Shown piece after piece: positions 23,685 through 44,600 of a stretch of 64,000 bases of DNA. This DNA comes from Paragordius varius (taxonomy: Eukaryota; Nematomorpha), in NCBI GenBank assembly GCA_964247055.1, contig OZ176053.1, forward strand, positions 8,432,001 to 8,496,000. Direction: 5' to 3'. The number at the start of each line of letters is the position of its first letter. Within the stretch, counting starts at the first letter, position 1. The notes below the pieces were generated by a model. That model saw only the letters and a list, made by a program, of their open reading frames with translations. It was not told where the DNA came from and did not search any database. A program made the translations under genes and the position numbers.

Positions 23685-24165
23685 TAATGTTTGTTTGTTT
23701 CTTTGAGGATGTTATCCATGTGAGCTCTTTTTCCTATTTTACGAGCTTCACTCATTTTTTCCAGCATCAAAATAAGATTTGGTCGTTTCAGGATATCATG
23801 TTAACAACCAAAATCAGATTAATTAAAACAATGGTATTCCCCTCATTACTATATGAGTCTAAAAGCTGGTACTGTTGGCATGGAGTCCAAATATCCTATT
23901 CTACTATTTTAAACAAAATTAATCCGAAATGTCCCTACTTGGTAGCCTAATACCAAAAACTCTTAATTCAATCACATATGAGATCCAATACTCAATCGAA
24001 AAGTCAGTTAAGCTCGTAAAAAAGGACGAAGAAAAACTCGCTGGATGGAAAACATTCCCAAAGAAACAAACCAATCATTAGCTGAAAACTCTAGTGGTAT
24101 ATGTAATGAGTGGAGAAGATATAGTGATAATGTTGCAGTTAGTCGGAATCGACTTTAGCAACAAA
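23685..24165 (+). mobile_element. LINE ORF2 C-terminal fragment
   Basis: In the plus frames, KIRLIKTMVFPSLLYESKSW (about 23798-23860) is the classic post-RT segment of LINE ORF2. RKTRWMENIPKETNQSL, then WRRYSDNVAVSRNRL (about 24025-24155), is the usual C-terminal end. The frame is broken and the element is 5' truncated. An RT piece lies downstream at 24310-24590, out of its normal order, which indicates rearrangement or a second copy. Confidence 0.7.
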
Positions 24166-24309
24166 ACACCACACACATATTCCAGTATTGAATCAATTTT
24201 TTCGTTTTATAGCATAAGTATTGGTCATCTTTTTCATATTCACCGTATATGCTTTTTTGAGACCATACGTTGGGGGATAATTTTATTTACTTTTCATCTA
24301 CATGGTCAC

Positions 24310-24590
24310 ATCCGTTCATTACGCAGATGACACAGTTATATTCGTGGACAGTGTCGACATCTTATCGCAAATTCTATAACTTTTTACAATCTACTGTTAC
24401 AAACTAAAAATTAACTTTAAAAAAACAAAAGTAGTACAAATCAACCCGGCTCAAAAAATCAACTCAGTAATCCCCAAGGAAAATCCGATTACTGTAGACA
24501 GGAACACGTATTTGGGCAGTATAATAAATAATAACAAAAACTCGACCCCAGAAATAAAACGAAGAATCTCCATTGCGAAATCAGTTTAGG
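24310..24590 (+). mobile_element. LINE reverse-transcriptase fragment with YADD
   Basis: The sequence reads HYADDTVIFVDSVDIL, then KLKINFKKTKVVQINP, then NTYLGSIINNNKNSTPEIKR. These are the catalytic YADD box of a non-LTR reverse transcriptase and the two following conserved blocks. The fragment is short and interrupted, so it is a relic. It probably belongs to the same family as 23685-24165. Confidence 0.75.
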
Positions 24591-24699
24591 TTCTATCCAG
24601 TGATTAATAAATTTGTACCTTGCATTATTGAAAAATTGCCTGACTAAAATTTTTGCCTTTATGTTGAACCCTTATTTTATCCTTATTATTCCATCGTAG

Positions 24700-24845
24700 T
24701 TCCTAAAATTTGCTAAAAGCATCTTTACTTTAGAGTATGATATGAGTGAAATTCTACCCAGCGGCTAATTAGAAAAACGGACTTAAATATTGTCTTTATA
24801 CTGGGAATACTTAAAAACCATTATTGATGTATAGTTTCATAATTT
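24700..24845. repeat. Dispersed repeat, partner of 23380-23545
   Basis: It shares the CCCAGCGGCTAATTA and GGGAATAC blocks with the earlier copy. No ORF. It may be the 3' or 5' end of the LINE family around it. Confidence 0.4.
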
Positions 24846-25209
24846 GGGGGAGGATTCAATTAAAAATGTGGACCAACTTTGTTTAGCGCATTCGTAAAAT
24901 GTAAAAAAGTATTGGTGAATTTAAATGAAACGCCCACCTTTCCTGAAAATTGTCTTAAGGAAATTATTGGAGATTTATATATTTTTAAAAACCCCCATTT
25001 TCACACTGGGTGGGGGGAGGGGCAAATTGCAAAAATTGGCTCTATCATAGTCGGTGCATCAATAATTTTCCATTATTAAACTTAAATAGGCCTATACGAT
25101 TTCTGGGCAGAACTTTGAAGGGCATATCAAGAAAATCTGGTATTTCTGGGATAGTTGAAATAATTATCATCAGAGGTATTTACCGCGGCATTTATGTATA
25201 AAAAAAGTG

Positions 25210-28200
25210 TGACGAGACCGAGTTAAATAATAAATTATTAAATTCACACTAACTTTTTCATAAAGACATAAAAACGAGGTCCCTTAAGATTCGACAAAAT
25301 AATCTTTAAGACATGTATTGATCGAAAAATTAGTTTATAATAAGCAATTTGTCAAATAATCCAATAATGAAATCGAAACAGTCTTAACAAGTATATTTAG
25401 CTGAAGAGATGATAAAGTTAACCAACTGTTTAAAACCGGGAGATAAAAAATTAACTCCGCTTTAAATAAAAGTGGTTGTTGATCAGGCCTTTTGCACCGG
25501 TTTTTTTATATTTTAAAACTCAGTCTCATTTTTGGCTTTGGCAGACTTTTAAACATAGATTCAAAACCTCGGACATCCAATCTTTTTATAGGGTAATATT
25601 TATTCAATAAATTTTAAATTGAATTTTTAAATATGTAACACCCTGAATTCACAAATATGCTATTATAATGGTTGTGTAATTATTTTAACATTGTGTTCAA
25701 TCTTTTATTAAAGCATTTGGATTTATTTATGGCTTCATGTTTAAAGGGTGGTTATTTTTAATAAAATCATAAATATTATGCTGTTTAGTAAATGTTCATT
25801 TCATGGCAACAGTACCTACAATCAGGTTTATGCTTCGATTGGTTCAGGTAAATTAATTTTGGGTAGGCGGTGCTATGTAAAACAAGTAAAACAGTTTTTC
25901 TTTAAGTATATATGACTTGGTTTATTTAACAATTGTTCAGAACATCTAAATGGCCTTATTTGAAATTATGAATTTAAAATTTCTCCAATTCAAAATGACG
26001 CTTACACAATAAAAGATTTATGATTGGACTGATTATTTATGCAGGATAACTATTTAAGCATGATTAGATAATTATAATAAATAAAAATTTTTAAATATTT
26101 TATGTTAAATCCAATTCTTATGATGGATGTCAATTATTTGCCAAAATTTGTAAAAAGATGCTTAATTTTTTAACCATTTTGCCAATAAAAGATCTTTTTA
26201 GATAAGTAGGTATTCCGAAACAATGGGTTACAAAATCAAGGTTACATTCCTTTTATTATATGTTGTGTGCGTTTGTGTTCAAAGGTAGGGTGGTTAATAA
26301 AATAAAAAAATATTGCGAGATAATGACAAGATTTTGCTAATTGGGTTTATAAGATTATACATTTTTAAAAATATATTTTTTTAACATTTTAGGATCTTTT
26401 CTCTAGTATATTCAATTAATTAAAATATATTTTATATTTAGCATTTCGACTTAAAACACTTAATGTTTCAAAATATTAACATTTATACATCTTAACAACG
26501 TATTATTATTAATAAAATGTTTGATTAAGAAGACATGGTATATGTTAACAAATTTTCGTGATAATGTAAAAAAATTGTATTTTCATACATATAGGATAAA
26601 ATGAAAAAATAAAATCGATACAATTATTTCTATTCATACATACATATATATTTATTATTGATTTTTTAGTGTAAGTGAAAAAAATAACTTAGGACGGATA
26701 TCTAAGAGTGTGTATGGAAGGAGACAGAAAAAGCTATTTTAACCTCAAGTTTTTTTACAAGAGATAGTCTCTGGATTTTTTCAGTTTTAATGGCAGCTCA
26801 ATATTTCATGTTGTAAATTTTTTTCAAAATCCATGGACTCTGTTTGGTTCTGTTCTATTCTATCCTAATCAAAAACCATTGATAAATATTTAAAATCCTT
26901 TTTAAACTTATGTATGCTAATGCAAAAAAATTTATACATTGGCAGTTTTTATGGATATGGTTTTATCTAATTTCTTTTACCATAAATTTTTTATATAGAT
27001 TTATATATTTTATATTTAACAGATAGATATTGGTTATTTTTTTGTTCAAGATGTGGAAATCGATTTTAAAGTTATTATTACATTATATAATAATATACAA
27101 TTATTATAGAAAAAATATTAATAAATAAGTACATATGATTCAACAAAAAGTTATACAACAGAAATATTATTGTTACTATAATTAAATTTTAGTTTGCAGA
27201 AATATAATATTTTAAGTTAGATAGATAGATATATTACATATGCTAACGAAAACCGTATAAAACAATAAACAATTCAAAAATAAAATAATTGGTTTTTAAA
27301 ATATAAAAAAAATTAACTAATATATAATGCGGCTCTCGTAAAATTTTTCCATAAATCTTATAAAATATTCATATATTGAAATATTTGAATTTCGTTCGAA
27401 ATTATTTACAATTAGTTTATGTCGCGCCACATTAATATTATGTCACTCTCTTAAAACGTAAAAATTAAAGATATTCCCCAAAATATTAATGAGTTTGCCT
27501 ATCCATAATTTGTATACATTGCTAAGCATATACTCATACAAGTTTCATTCATTTAGAATTCTCAGAATCATAGCATCACCATAATATTTAATAACGCCAA
27601 ACTTGCAAAAAAAATTGAACAGTAGAGTCAGTCTAAGCTTACTATCTATTGTATAACAAGTAAGTTCTCGTTCCACACAACAAAATATATTGGCTTTGCC
27701 TACACTTAAGCGCGCGCACTATACACAAACAAAAAAACACATACATAAAATCTATAATAAAATAACAACTTATTATCATCATATAATACGAACAAAAAAA
27801 CGATCAATAAATTTCTTTCTATATACTTTTTATTTTTTTCCTTGTGCGCGCTTTGCTTGTACATCTCCAATCCATCTCCTCTCATCATCTTTCTAGCTAT
27901 CTATATATCCCTTTTCTTCGTTTCTTACCTCTATCGATCATTCATATATTTGTATTAAATATTTTTAGCCGTAACATCTCTATTTTAACTTGTTTATCAC
28001 TATTTTTACATACTTCATCTTTTGGACCCAAAATCATCTTTAAACACGACACGCAAAGAAATATTTGTACTCCGTTATATTGAATAGCTTCTGCGATCGA
28101 ATAAAAACGATTCACACATTCTGTTCAAGGTGTGCGTTATTAACCAATTATTGATATATTATTTTATATATGAGAGGATTACTTTCCATACCTTGCCTAA

Positions 28201-28551
28201 TTGAAAATTAATTGGACGCGACATTTTGGATATATGAAAAATGAAATTATTACTTCACATTGAATCAATCACTCCTTTGCAAACACATTACATTAATAAT
28301 CAGTTAATAATTGAAAATTTCCTGTCATACATTAAAATAGCTAAAAATTGTAAACAGCTAAATCACGAGTTACTACTCTAACTTGTGGTATTGATCCGAA
28401 TTCGGTGTTTTAGCAAACTATCATTCCACAATACTTCTTTCCTTTAAATCTAATATTTTAAGTGACTTTGGGGGAAGGATCAACGCTCTTACCATTCACC
28501 TATTCTGTTTGATCTGAATTTTTTGTATAAACTTCACACTTAAAAAAATCA
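25210..28551. other. Long intergenic region and probable GNAO 5' flank
   Basis: No conserved coding segment is seen over 3.3 kb. The ORFs at 27690-28083 are low-complexity and have no family resemblance. The GC-richer 27660-27860 stretch (GCGCGCAC near 27712 and GTGCGCGC near 27844) could be promoter or leader DNA of GNAO, which begins at 28552; this is a guess from position. Confidence 0.4.
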
Positions 28552-35000
<6,449 letters not shown>

Positions 35001-36423
35001 GGCTAATGCTAAATTTTACCATTTTTGGTGACACTTTGAACATCATATATACGCAATTTTAATACCACCCAACCCAACCCACTGTATTCTCTATAAAACA
35101 AACAGTTAAAAACAATTCTTACTCTTATCTTATATTATGTGCTATTATCATTAATTCCAAAAAGTAACATTTTTTTGAATAGCGCGATATATACGCTGAA
35201 AATCACAAATGCATTCATTTTTCCATACATAAAAAATTTGTGATATAAGTTTGCGCCAACTCCTTAGGAAATTCATATAAAGCAGTAAAAGTAAAAAAAT
35301 ATCATTAACTCTACCCATCGATCAGTCATTAGAAATTAGTAGATATAGTATATAAAATATTATTACATTTCTACTTTGGCTAACGTTACATAATCGCAAT
35401 ATATATATAATTTTATTTAGCCTCCCGTATAATATAAAATACATTTATATATATAATAAGCTTTATTTTGTGTAATTCGTCCTAACACTCTTTTTATATG
35501 GACATAAAATCCAACCAACCCCACATAATAAACCAATCACAGTTTACATTTTTCTCCCCTCACTTTTAATTTTTGATTATTTACGCTTTTAAAGTATCTT
35601 TTCACTATTTATCTAATTTAATTTTTGAAAAAAAAAACGCCTTTATTTACCCCAAATATATATTCTTTGTTATTATTGTATCGCCATACATTGCCATTAA
35701 TCAGTTTTTTAGCAAAAAAAATAATTTTTTTGAAAAATATAATTACATATTTATTGGTTTAAATTTTTAAAATCAACTATTGTGTGTAACTATCATTATA
35801 AATATTTATTATTTTATTTAATAATAACAATAATAGCCTTTACTTTCTCATTCATTTAAGCTTATATATTTATACATGTATGTCAAGTTATTTCTAACTT
35901 TTTACCCAAATGTGTATACATTTTATAAATTTTACCAATAAAAAATGTATAATTTATTACTATTAATTTTTAAAATGATATATCAAACGAAAGTTCTCCA
36001 TCTATAAAATGATGAGTGGAAAACGACTGCTCCTCGGTAAATTTGTATGTGAAATTTCGCTTTTTGCGCAATTTGCCACATTACTTTACCCATAAGTTAT
36101 TTTATAGACTCTGGTTCCGTTTCCATTTTTTGGTCAAATAATTTATGTTTAAGTTATATTTAACAGCCTCAATTATTTTGATATAATGAGGCAAAATTCA
36201 TTTTTCACCAACGAATAACAAAACAAAATATATAAGGATAACATCGAATCATATGGAATTCCATTTTTAAAAGCGGTTCTGAGCTCGTTTAGTATAAGTT
36301 TGGAGCCTTTTTTGTGATTGTGTTCTACCAAAATAGTTAGATAGAAAGAGAATTCATTTGGAATTTTTATCCACTGTACTATTTTCCAGAGAATATTTTA
36401 TTAATTAAAAGCAGGTTCTTTAA
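35001..36423. other. GNAO 3' flank
   Basis: This is AT-rich sequence after the GNAO stop, with several AATAAA-like strings (for example near 35935), consistent with a 3'UTR. No other gene is recognised; the plus ORF at 35573-35770 looks incidental. Confidence 0.5.
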
Positions 36424-36690
36424 CAGGGGTATCCATTATGCGGCCCGCGAAAAATTTAAAAATCAATATACAAAAATATGTTCACAAAATCTTAGTTAAA
36501 TTGAATTTCTTTAACAGTATTTCCAAATAAGATTACCAATTGGCAATTAACTAGAAAAAATTAATATTGTATCTGCATTTTCCAATCGTACACAATTAAA
36601 TTAATTATATATGATAGTTTGGTATTTTAAATGGGGCCCATCAATTAAGTCAAAAATCCTGCGAAGCTATTTTTGTTATCCATCCGAAAA
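36424..36690. mobile_element. hAT-type MITE copy
   Basis: It starts CAGGGGTATCCATTATGCGG then CCCGCG. Near the right end it has AAATGGGGCCC and TCAAAAATCCTGCGAAG, collinear with the copy at 20537-20832. Right boundary approximate; no coding capacity. Confidence 0.7.
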
Positions 36691-38869
36691 TAAATTGTTC
36701 CTTTTATACATTTGGTCCCTACGGAAACATTTATTTTACGGGTTCAAAATGGAACCAAAACCACCTACACAACATAGTTCTTGAGAGTTGACAATGAACC
36801 AGTTTAATGGATTGGGAAATTGGTTTTGGTATTCCCTAAACCGCTTTTCGTTTCTATAAATTTGAGATCTATCCCGATTTTCTTTCTAAATTTCAAAATC
36901 CTTCCCGGCTCCTCTTCGACCTTCAGAAATTACCCAGTGTGCCCAAATAGAAAATACTAGATTTGTAATAAAAAAGATTCTTTTAATACTAAAACAGCAC
37001 TGCGACCAAAATCATGGGCTATTAAATATATCCTATTAAAATATTCTAATAAATAAGTGTATCGGAAATCGCATGGTGCTTTTATTTGTGGCCCTTACAA
37101 GTTTTTACTAAAGTTGTTTACATTTTTGTGGTAACTGTTCCATATCGAAAATGCACGGCACACATTTTGTTATACATTTTTTTGATGAAAGCAATGCATC
37201 ATTCCAAAAAATGTCATAAACTTTATATAAGCAAAACAATATTGTTATAATAATATTTAGATAAGTACTCGAAAGTGTCAAATTTTAGGTCCCGTTCAAA
37301 ATGGACAAATTCCTTCTAAATACAAAAGGGCCGAGGTTGAGCGACAAAAAATTTAAGTATAAACTAAACTTTGGCATGAAAATAAGTTTTTCCAAAAAAA
37401 TATTTTGTTTAAAAATTTAAATTGTAGCGAAATTTTGGTGAAGCGAGTTTCATGATGTTTAGAAGCATAATAGAAACGGTATAAAAACATATTAAAGGCC
37501 CCTTTTTAATAATACAATGATTTAAAATTCTCTCACCTTAGAATCAAATTACAATAATTGGTCTTCAAGCTTATATTAAAAAAATGTTTTTATACAATTT
37601 ACCAAATTTAAAAGCATATAAACCTTAAAATTATAATTCTGAAATATTATAAATGTTAAGCATCCTTGAATTGGACATAAAATGTGCTACCGTTTCTACC
37701 ATGTCTAAATATTATAAAATTCCCTTCAGCAAATACCAATAATTAAATAAGCAAAATATTCATTAATTCGGAAAAATATTTTTATGTCAAAGTTTATCAT
37801 ATATTTAAAATTATGGCGCAATATCGGGCCTTTTGCTTTTATTTTAAGAATTTTCCAACACGGGTCTAAAAACTTGAGACTTTGGGACTCCACACAAATT
37901 TAAATTTTATAAAAATGTTGTTTTGCCTTATTTAGTTTACAATATTTTATGATAATCTATAAATCATATAACATTCACCTAAAATTATTATTTTTACAAT
38001 GTGCTCAAATTTCGTTCTTTTTAAGATGCAGCTACACAATAGTGTTATTAAATTTAAAGCATCATGGAGATCCTCATATATTTAATCAAGATATATCTAT
38101 ATATATATATATATATCTTTGTTTTTGTGGACACCTTGCTATAAAACAAGTGATTTTCTGCCAAGCACGATTTAAATTTCAAAATTGTGTAAAATATCGG
38201 TCGAAAAGAAATATATTATAAATATGCAGATATAATAGCAATAAATAACTTATTAAATTAAAATATAACGAAAAAAAGTATCATTGTTTAAAATACACTT
38301 AACAAAATTTTGAAACTCAATAACAATATTTAGAAGCCAATGGATGCAGTGAAACATCTTATATACTTTTTTATATATTTTGATGTAACTACCAGATTTC
38401 TATTAAAAAATTTGCTTGCCTTTTAATTGTGAAATATAGATTTTATATTTTATAACAAATATATATTTTAATCATTTTTCGCAATCCATTATCTTTTCAC
38501 CTTTTTGTCCTAATTTACCATTTGTGGTAGTTTTATATCACAGAGCTCAATACTCCGGTTTTTTATAATTTAATTATCAAACATTGTTCCCATGTATTAG
38601 ATATAAAAACTTAAATTTTTTACAGTTTATGATTTCTAGTTTGATGGTCAAGGTCCAAATAAAAGGAACCGCAAGTAATCAAAGTATATCAAATTTTTGC
38701 CGGTTTAATCCTCATATATTTAAAATTTTAAGTTTGTATAGCACAATTTAAAATTCTGAATGCCTTAAATACTTTAGGATATTCAAACTTTTAATCGCTC
38801 GGGTAAATTAACCCAAAAAGAAAATTTATTATAAAGGTAATTTAACACTTGGATACAACACACTCATTT
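36691..38869. other. Intergenic region without recognised gene
   Basis: 2.2 kb of AT-rich DNA. Open frames here (for example 37949-38221) are low-complexity and have no family resemblance. No tRNA-like or repeat structure stood out. Confidence 0.4.
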
Positions 38870-39431
38870 TAGTCCTTCGATTCAAATTGGGGTAGTTGGA
38901 TACCCCAGGCCTGTTTATAATCAAATATTTTAAAAAGTATGGAAGTATTCAAAACCATGGCAAAATTTTGCACTTATATAACATTAATAAACCGAAATAT
39001 ATAAAAAAATTTATTTAAAAATACTTGATATTACTTATTTTAAGCTAAAACCGAAAGGTAAAAATTTCGTCAACGTGACATGTGTCAAATTGTGAAATAA
39101 AAAAATAATACAAAATAAACCGCTTTTTCTATTTCTATCAATGTTAGATGTAAATTATATATATATTTAGCTTTAGTTTTACCCTTAAAATTAAATAAAG
39201 ACGATATTTTGCTTAGATTTTGTAAAATAAAAATGGCGCCGAAGTAGTTTGAGATGGAACTTTTTTTTCAAAACAAAATTTTATCAAGATATTTTGGCAT
39301 ATTTATATAATTTTTATCAGGATAAAAGCATAAACTCAAATTGGGACCATTTCCTTCAGTAATTTTTTAAAAATATTAATTTAAGTTTAGTCTGGGGTAT
39401 TTAGATACCCCAATTTGAATCGAAGTGTTAA
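38870..39431. mobile_element. MITE with palindrome-bearing terminal repeats, abutting the PPIL4 start
   Basis: The left end reads CCTTCGATTCAAATTGGGGT and the right end is the complement, CCCCAATTTGAATCGAAGTG. Inside each end sits a small palindrome of the type GGGGTATCTAAATACCCC. The 560-bp element has no ORF. It ends about 50 bp before the ATG of PPIL4. A diverged copy overlaps the FNTA 3' end (841-1213). Confidence 0.8.
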
Positions 39432-39479
39432 ATATTTTAAAATATTCTGTTCATGTGTTTTTGTCCGTGAAAAAGAAAT

Positions 39480-41610
39480 ATGTCGGTCATATTAGAAACA
39501 ACTTTTGGGGATATCACAGTAGATTTGTATGTTAAAAAGCGCAAACTGGGTATATTATAATGTAATTTTAGCATGTTTTAATTTCCTTAAACTATGTAAA
39601 TTGAAGAGCTACAATTATTGCACATTTCATACAATTCAGGTTCATAAAAATTTTTATATTAGAAAAACTTTTTAGCTCAAACTGGAGATCCAACAAATAC
39701 GAAAACGGGGGGTGAATCTGTTTATGGGTTAATAATAATTATATTTTTAGGAAAATTACGAGGAATAAAAAATATAATTTTGTAAAATTGGATTCAAAAC
39801 CACCAATAAAACATCAAAGGGGACATATATCCCTTGTCAATAATGGTAAGAATGAATTCGGATCACAAGTTTTTTCTATGTATAATATAGTTTTTTATTG
39901 CGATCGGGGATGATTTAACTTTTTTGGATAAAAAGCATTTGGTATTTGGACTTGTTACAGAAGGTATGGAATTGTTACAAAATTTTAATGATGCTCTTTG
40001 TGATGAAAACGACCAACCCTATCAAGATATATGGTAAATTGATTATAATTATACTTTTTTAAACGTAAGTTTTGTGGAAAAGGGGGTTTATTTGGATTGA
40101 ATTACAACATTTTAGGTAACGTCCCAAATGCGCTGTTTTTCACATTTCAGTAGTGGTTTTAGAGAATTGCGCTTGTATTTGGCTGACATTTGTGCTACAT
40201 TTTTAAATAAAAAATAGTAATTTTTTTATACAAAAAATATTTAATTCCCTCTGTTAATCTCAATTCGTAAAAAATAAATGGTTCCTTTTGCGCTAAAAAA
40301 CTAAAATTGACCTATTTTTATTATGTTAATATGTTTTTCCTGTTGAACTATACATGGAATATCGTTTTGGATAATGACCAGATATTTGAACTCTGACTAT
40401 ATTAAAACCTACTTTGCCTACTTTTTACACCAGATTATTGGTTGAGTATATCAAATGATATTTATTTCATTGGGCAGCAACACAGTGTGTGGAAAAAACA
40501 ACAAAATATTGAATAAACATTTTTTCTTTCTTTTTTCCGTCTACTGTGTTGCGAATTCCCCAACTATAGCGTGAAATAAGCAACCATTAAAATGTATACT
40601 GTATTATACCAGGGTGTTATATAATTTCAATACAATTAAAATCTGATCCTTGATTATATAGGTATCAATTTTATAGATACGCAAAGTGTCATACACAACT
40701 TTTATTAAAGATATATAAACAGAGAATTATGCACACACGTCATTACCTTAATGTTATTTTTAAATTTGCCAACCCAGTCCATTCTAAAAATAGGAGGACT
40801 GTTTTGTACAATAAAGCATTGTGCTTGGTGTTTGATGTCATTTACTTGTATTTCAACCCGGCATTTCTCTAATATATGTACTCTATTATAATTATATATT
40901 TGATTAATAATATTATTATTGTCAATTGCTTTTATATAGCTTCACCCACTTTAAACCAGTCTCAAACATTTAAGATAAAATTTTCAACCCGGTTAATATT
41001 TCGATTTCTACATTATATATTATTAGAAAATTTTGGGTTTATTATTATTATTATTATAAAGTGCGTATTTTTTTGATTTCACATGGCAAACCTTCGTGTG
41101 CGTTTCTTGAAATTTATAACATTTTTCCCCACGCCGGACATTGGCCCAACCTATGATTCCTGCCACACTTTCGACAGTTTCGCCGGTGATCAGTGTACTG
41201 GATGGAGGTAGTAAATTCGCGGCTGGTATTATGTTTGTTACTATTAACATTTAATTGTTGATCGCTGCTATTTGGATCTCTTCAGAATCTCTATTGTGGG
41301 TATTATTGTGGTACGGATATTACTATTGTTATGAAGCGCCAACACCTCCAAATTAGCGATACCTTTCGCCCTTTTTTCTTGCGATAAGGCAATGACGACT
41401 CTATTTAGAGCCGGATTCCCGTTTTCCAAGGCGTCGGATCCATAACTTGTTCTTTGATCCTGCGATGAACACATCGCGTGTGTGCTCATCGATGTTAGTA
41501 GCAAACTAGCAGTGCATTGCCATTTGTTTTACTCGGAGTAAAAAATAAGTGAGCTCTCAGCGCCTTCTCTACTCATTTTTATAAAATCAAAGCGTGATGA
41601 AAAAATATTT

Positions 41611-41641
<31 letters not shown>

Positions 41642-44600
41642 TATTTATGAACTTGCATTGAAAAGATGGTATAGAATCGAATCCTGGATAGTAATAGTTT
41701 TCAATTTTGAGTATTTCAATCCCACCAAAGGCCAATAAGCAGGCACTTATATTCTCATCAGTGACTGGCACAATCTTTACTACGAGATTTTTTAATATAT
41801 TAAATGTGGGCGGTACTGAAATTTGGATTGAATGAAATAAGGTTAAATTTTTCCATGACGGCGCCACTATTGTAGGGTAACAAATAACAGTAAAGTTAAG
41901 ATATGGGTGGGGATTGAAAACGTGCACAAAATTGAAAACTATTTCTATATTGATCGACACTATACCATGGGAAGAACTGTTTAATGCAAGTTTAAAATTA
42001 TTTCCCCATCCAAAAATGTTTTTTTAGCACGCTTTGAATTTATAAAAATAAGGAGGGAAGGCGCTGAGAGCTTTAAACTGCGCCATTGTTGTAGGCGAGC
42101 GAATAACAGTAAAATTAAGATAGAGGTGGAATTTATTTACAGTATGCATTTTAATGTATGTTCAGTAATTTTATTGCCAGTCGAATAACATAAATGGTTT
42201 ATCCAATGCGTAAAATACTGACCCACGAAATTATTTCGTAGTACACATATGAAAGAGGATTGACGTGAGAATTAACATAGGCTTTAATTTGATGGATATT
42301 TTGTAATGTTAAATTTTGAGAATATTATAGCAATTTATGTTAACATTTGTAATATTGTTGTTACGTATTTAGATGCGGAATTTTGTGGGTTTTTATCTTT
42401 GATAAATTAATAAATAGTAAATTACGTATTTTAAGATTTTTAATGTTAATTATTCCTAAATTTAATAATAAATATTTTTCAAGATGCTAAATACGTGTAT
42501 TAATGAATATTGGTATTATAATTTTATATAGTTGTTACTACTAATTAAAAAAACACGGTAAATATATATTTGAAATTTAAGTAGATTTTAGATTTTTGTC
42601 TTTTATGTTTTGGTTAATTATTAATAATTTTTAAGTATTTCAGACATTTTAATCAGGTAAAAATTCGGTTTTTAAATTTAGTAAAATTTAATTTTTTTGT
42701 TTTTTTATGTAACATTGTTAATTGTAATCAATTACAACATATTTTGGACATTTTATTAAATACAGGTAAAAATTGCGGTTTTAAATAACTTTAGTAAAAA
42801 TTTAGTTTTTTTTGTTTTTTAGGTTTTGCATTGTTAATTTTAATTAATTACTACATATTTTGGACATTATAATAAATACAGGTAAAAATAGCGGTTTTTA
42901 ACAAATTTATTAGAGTTTTAGTTTTTTTTGTTTTTTTAGGTTTTGCATTGCACTAGTCGACAAATTTGGACATTTTTAAGCACCACCACTCAAACGTTTT
43001 AAATTATGACTAATTTTAGTGTTTTAAAACCGAATTTGAAAAAAATTTTGATCCCGCCAATCAGAATTTTGAAATTTTATAAGTTTTTTAATTTTTCAAA
43101 AACAAGAGAAAATCGAAAGAAAATTAAATATAAGTTTATAATAAAATGTTATTATATTATAAACTTAATATCATTTAATAAAGCGTTTTAAACTCTATCT
43201 TTTGAATATAAATATGTCATTTAAATATCAGAGAGAAAAAAATAGTAGGGACTTAAACGTCAAAATTTAGTCTTTTTTTTCAAGTGAATTTTTAACACAT
43301 ATAAAATTTTTTTAAAAAAATACTAAAAAAGGCATTCTATGGTTTAAACCTTCGGCTTTCAGATAGGCTATATTTTTTGTTAGATTTCGTTCTTTCGAGT
43401 ACTTATTAGACTTTTTCTCTTGAGTTGGTTCTTATAAAAAATCCTTTATGTATACCTAGTGGATATACCTTATTTTTTTAAGATTATTGGTTGTTTTGTA
43501 TTTTGAATTTCAGATGGATGTTGTGTAGCCACTTTTACTAGAATTTACTGTTATGGGGTTGGACCATTTGTATTTACCTAATTTATTTTCAATTTAATTG
43601 TAGAATTTATCTAACTTTATTTTGTAAACTGGTTAATTTGACATGTCAATTTGCCACGATTTTGCTTGTAAGTCTCTCTTATCGGACTTTACGATTACTT
43701 ATTGTTATCTTTGCCATATCTGGCATAGTTATAGGATCGCTTGGGGGATATGCAGAGCTTGTGCAGCCGCCCATATCTATCACACTATATATAAGCCCCT
43801 TTTAGATTTTTAATACTTTGGCTCTTAGCTTGTTTAGTATCTTATTTAAGGCCTAGAATTTGTTATCCATGCACGGAATATTACTTGTATCGACTTGCTT
43901 GTATCAATATTTAAACATATGTTCGCGAGGAATGATTGTTATTTTTGAATTAAATACAAATTTAAAAATTAAATTTTGGAAAAATCCTATTGGTGGCCTC
44001 AATTTTCTTTTTTGTTTTGGCCTTTCCATGCCATTAGGTATCAGAAAATGCAAAAATAATGGGGTGGTGCAAAACCTTGTTGAACAGTGTTGTTAATTGT
44101 AATCAATTACTACATATTTTGGACATTATAATAAATACAGGTAAAAATTGCGGTTTTTAACAAATTTAGTAAAAATTTAGTTTTTTTTGTTTTTTTATGT
44201 TTTACATTGTTAATTGTAATTAATAACTGCATATTTTGGACATTATAATAAAAACAGGTAAAAATTGCAGTTTTTAACAAATTTAATAAAAATTTAGTTT
44301 TTTTTTGTTTTTTTATATTTTGCATTGTTAATTGTAATTAATTATTACATATTTTGGAAATTATTATAAATACAGGTAAAAATTGCGGTTTTTAACAAAT
44401 TTACAAAAAATTTAATTTTTTTGTTTTTTTAGGTTTTGCATTGTTAATTGTAATTAATTACTATATATTTTGGACATTATAATAAATACAGGTAAAAATT
44501 GCGGTTTTTAACAAATTTAGTAAAAATTTAGTTTTTTTTTGTTTTTTTAGGTTTGTTAGTTGTAATTAATTACTACATATTTTGGACATGATAATAAATG

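Noticed and set aside
27690-28083. Overlapping ORFs on both strands upstream of GNAO
   Set aside because: Low-complexity translations without conserved motifs. More likely leader or promoter DNA.
41529-41960. 143-codon minus-strand ORF read as a host gene
   Set aside because: It runs through the G/C homopolymer (PPPPPP) inside the nested retroelement-like insertion and has no host-gene motif.
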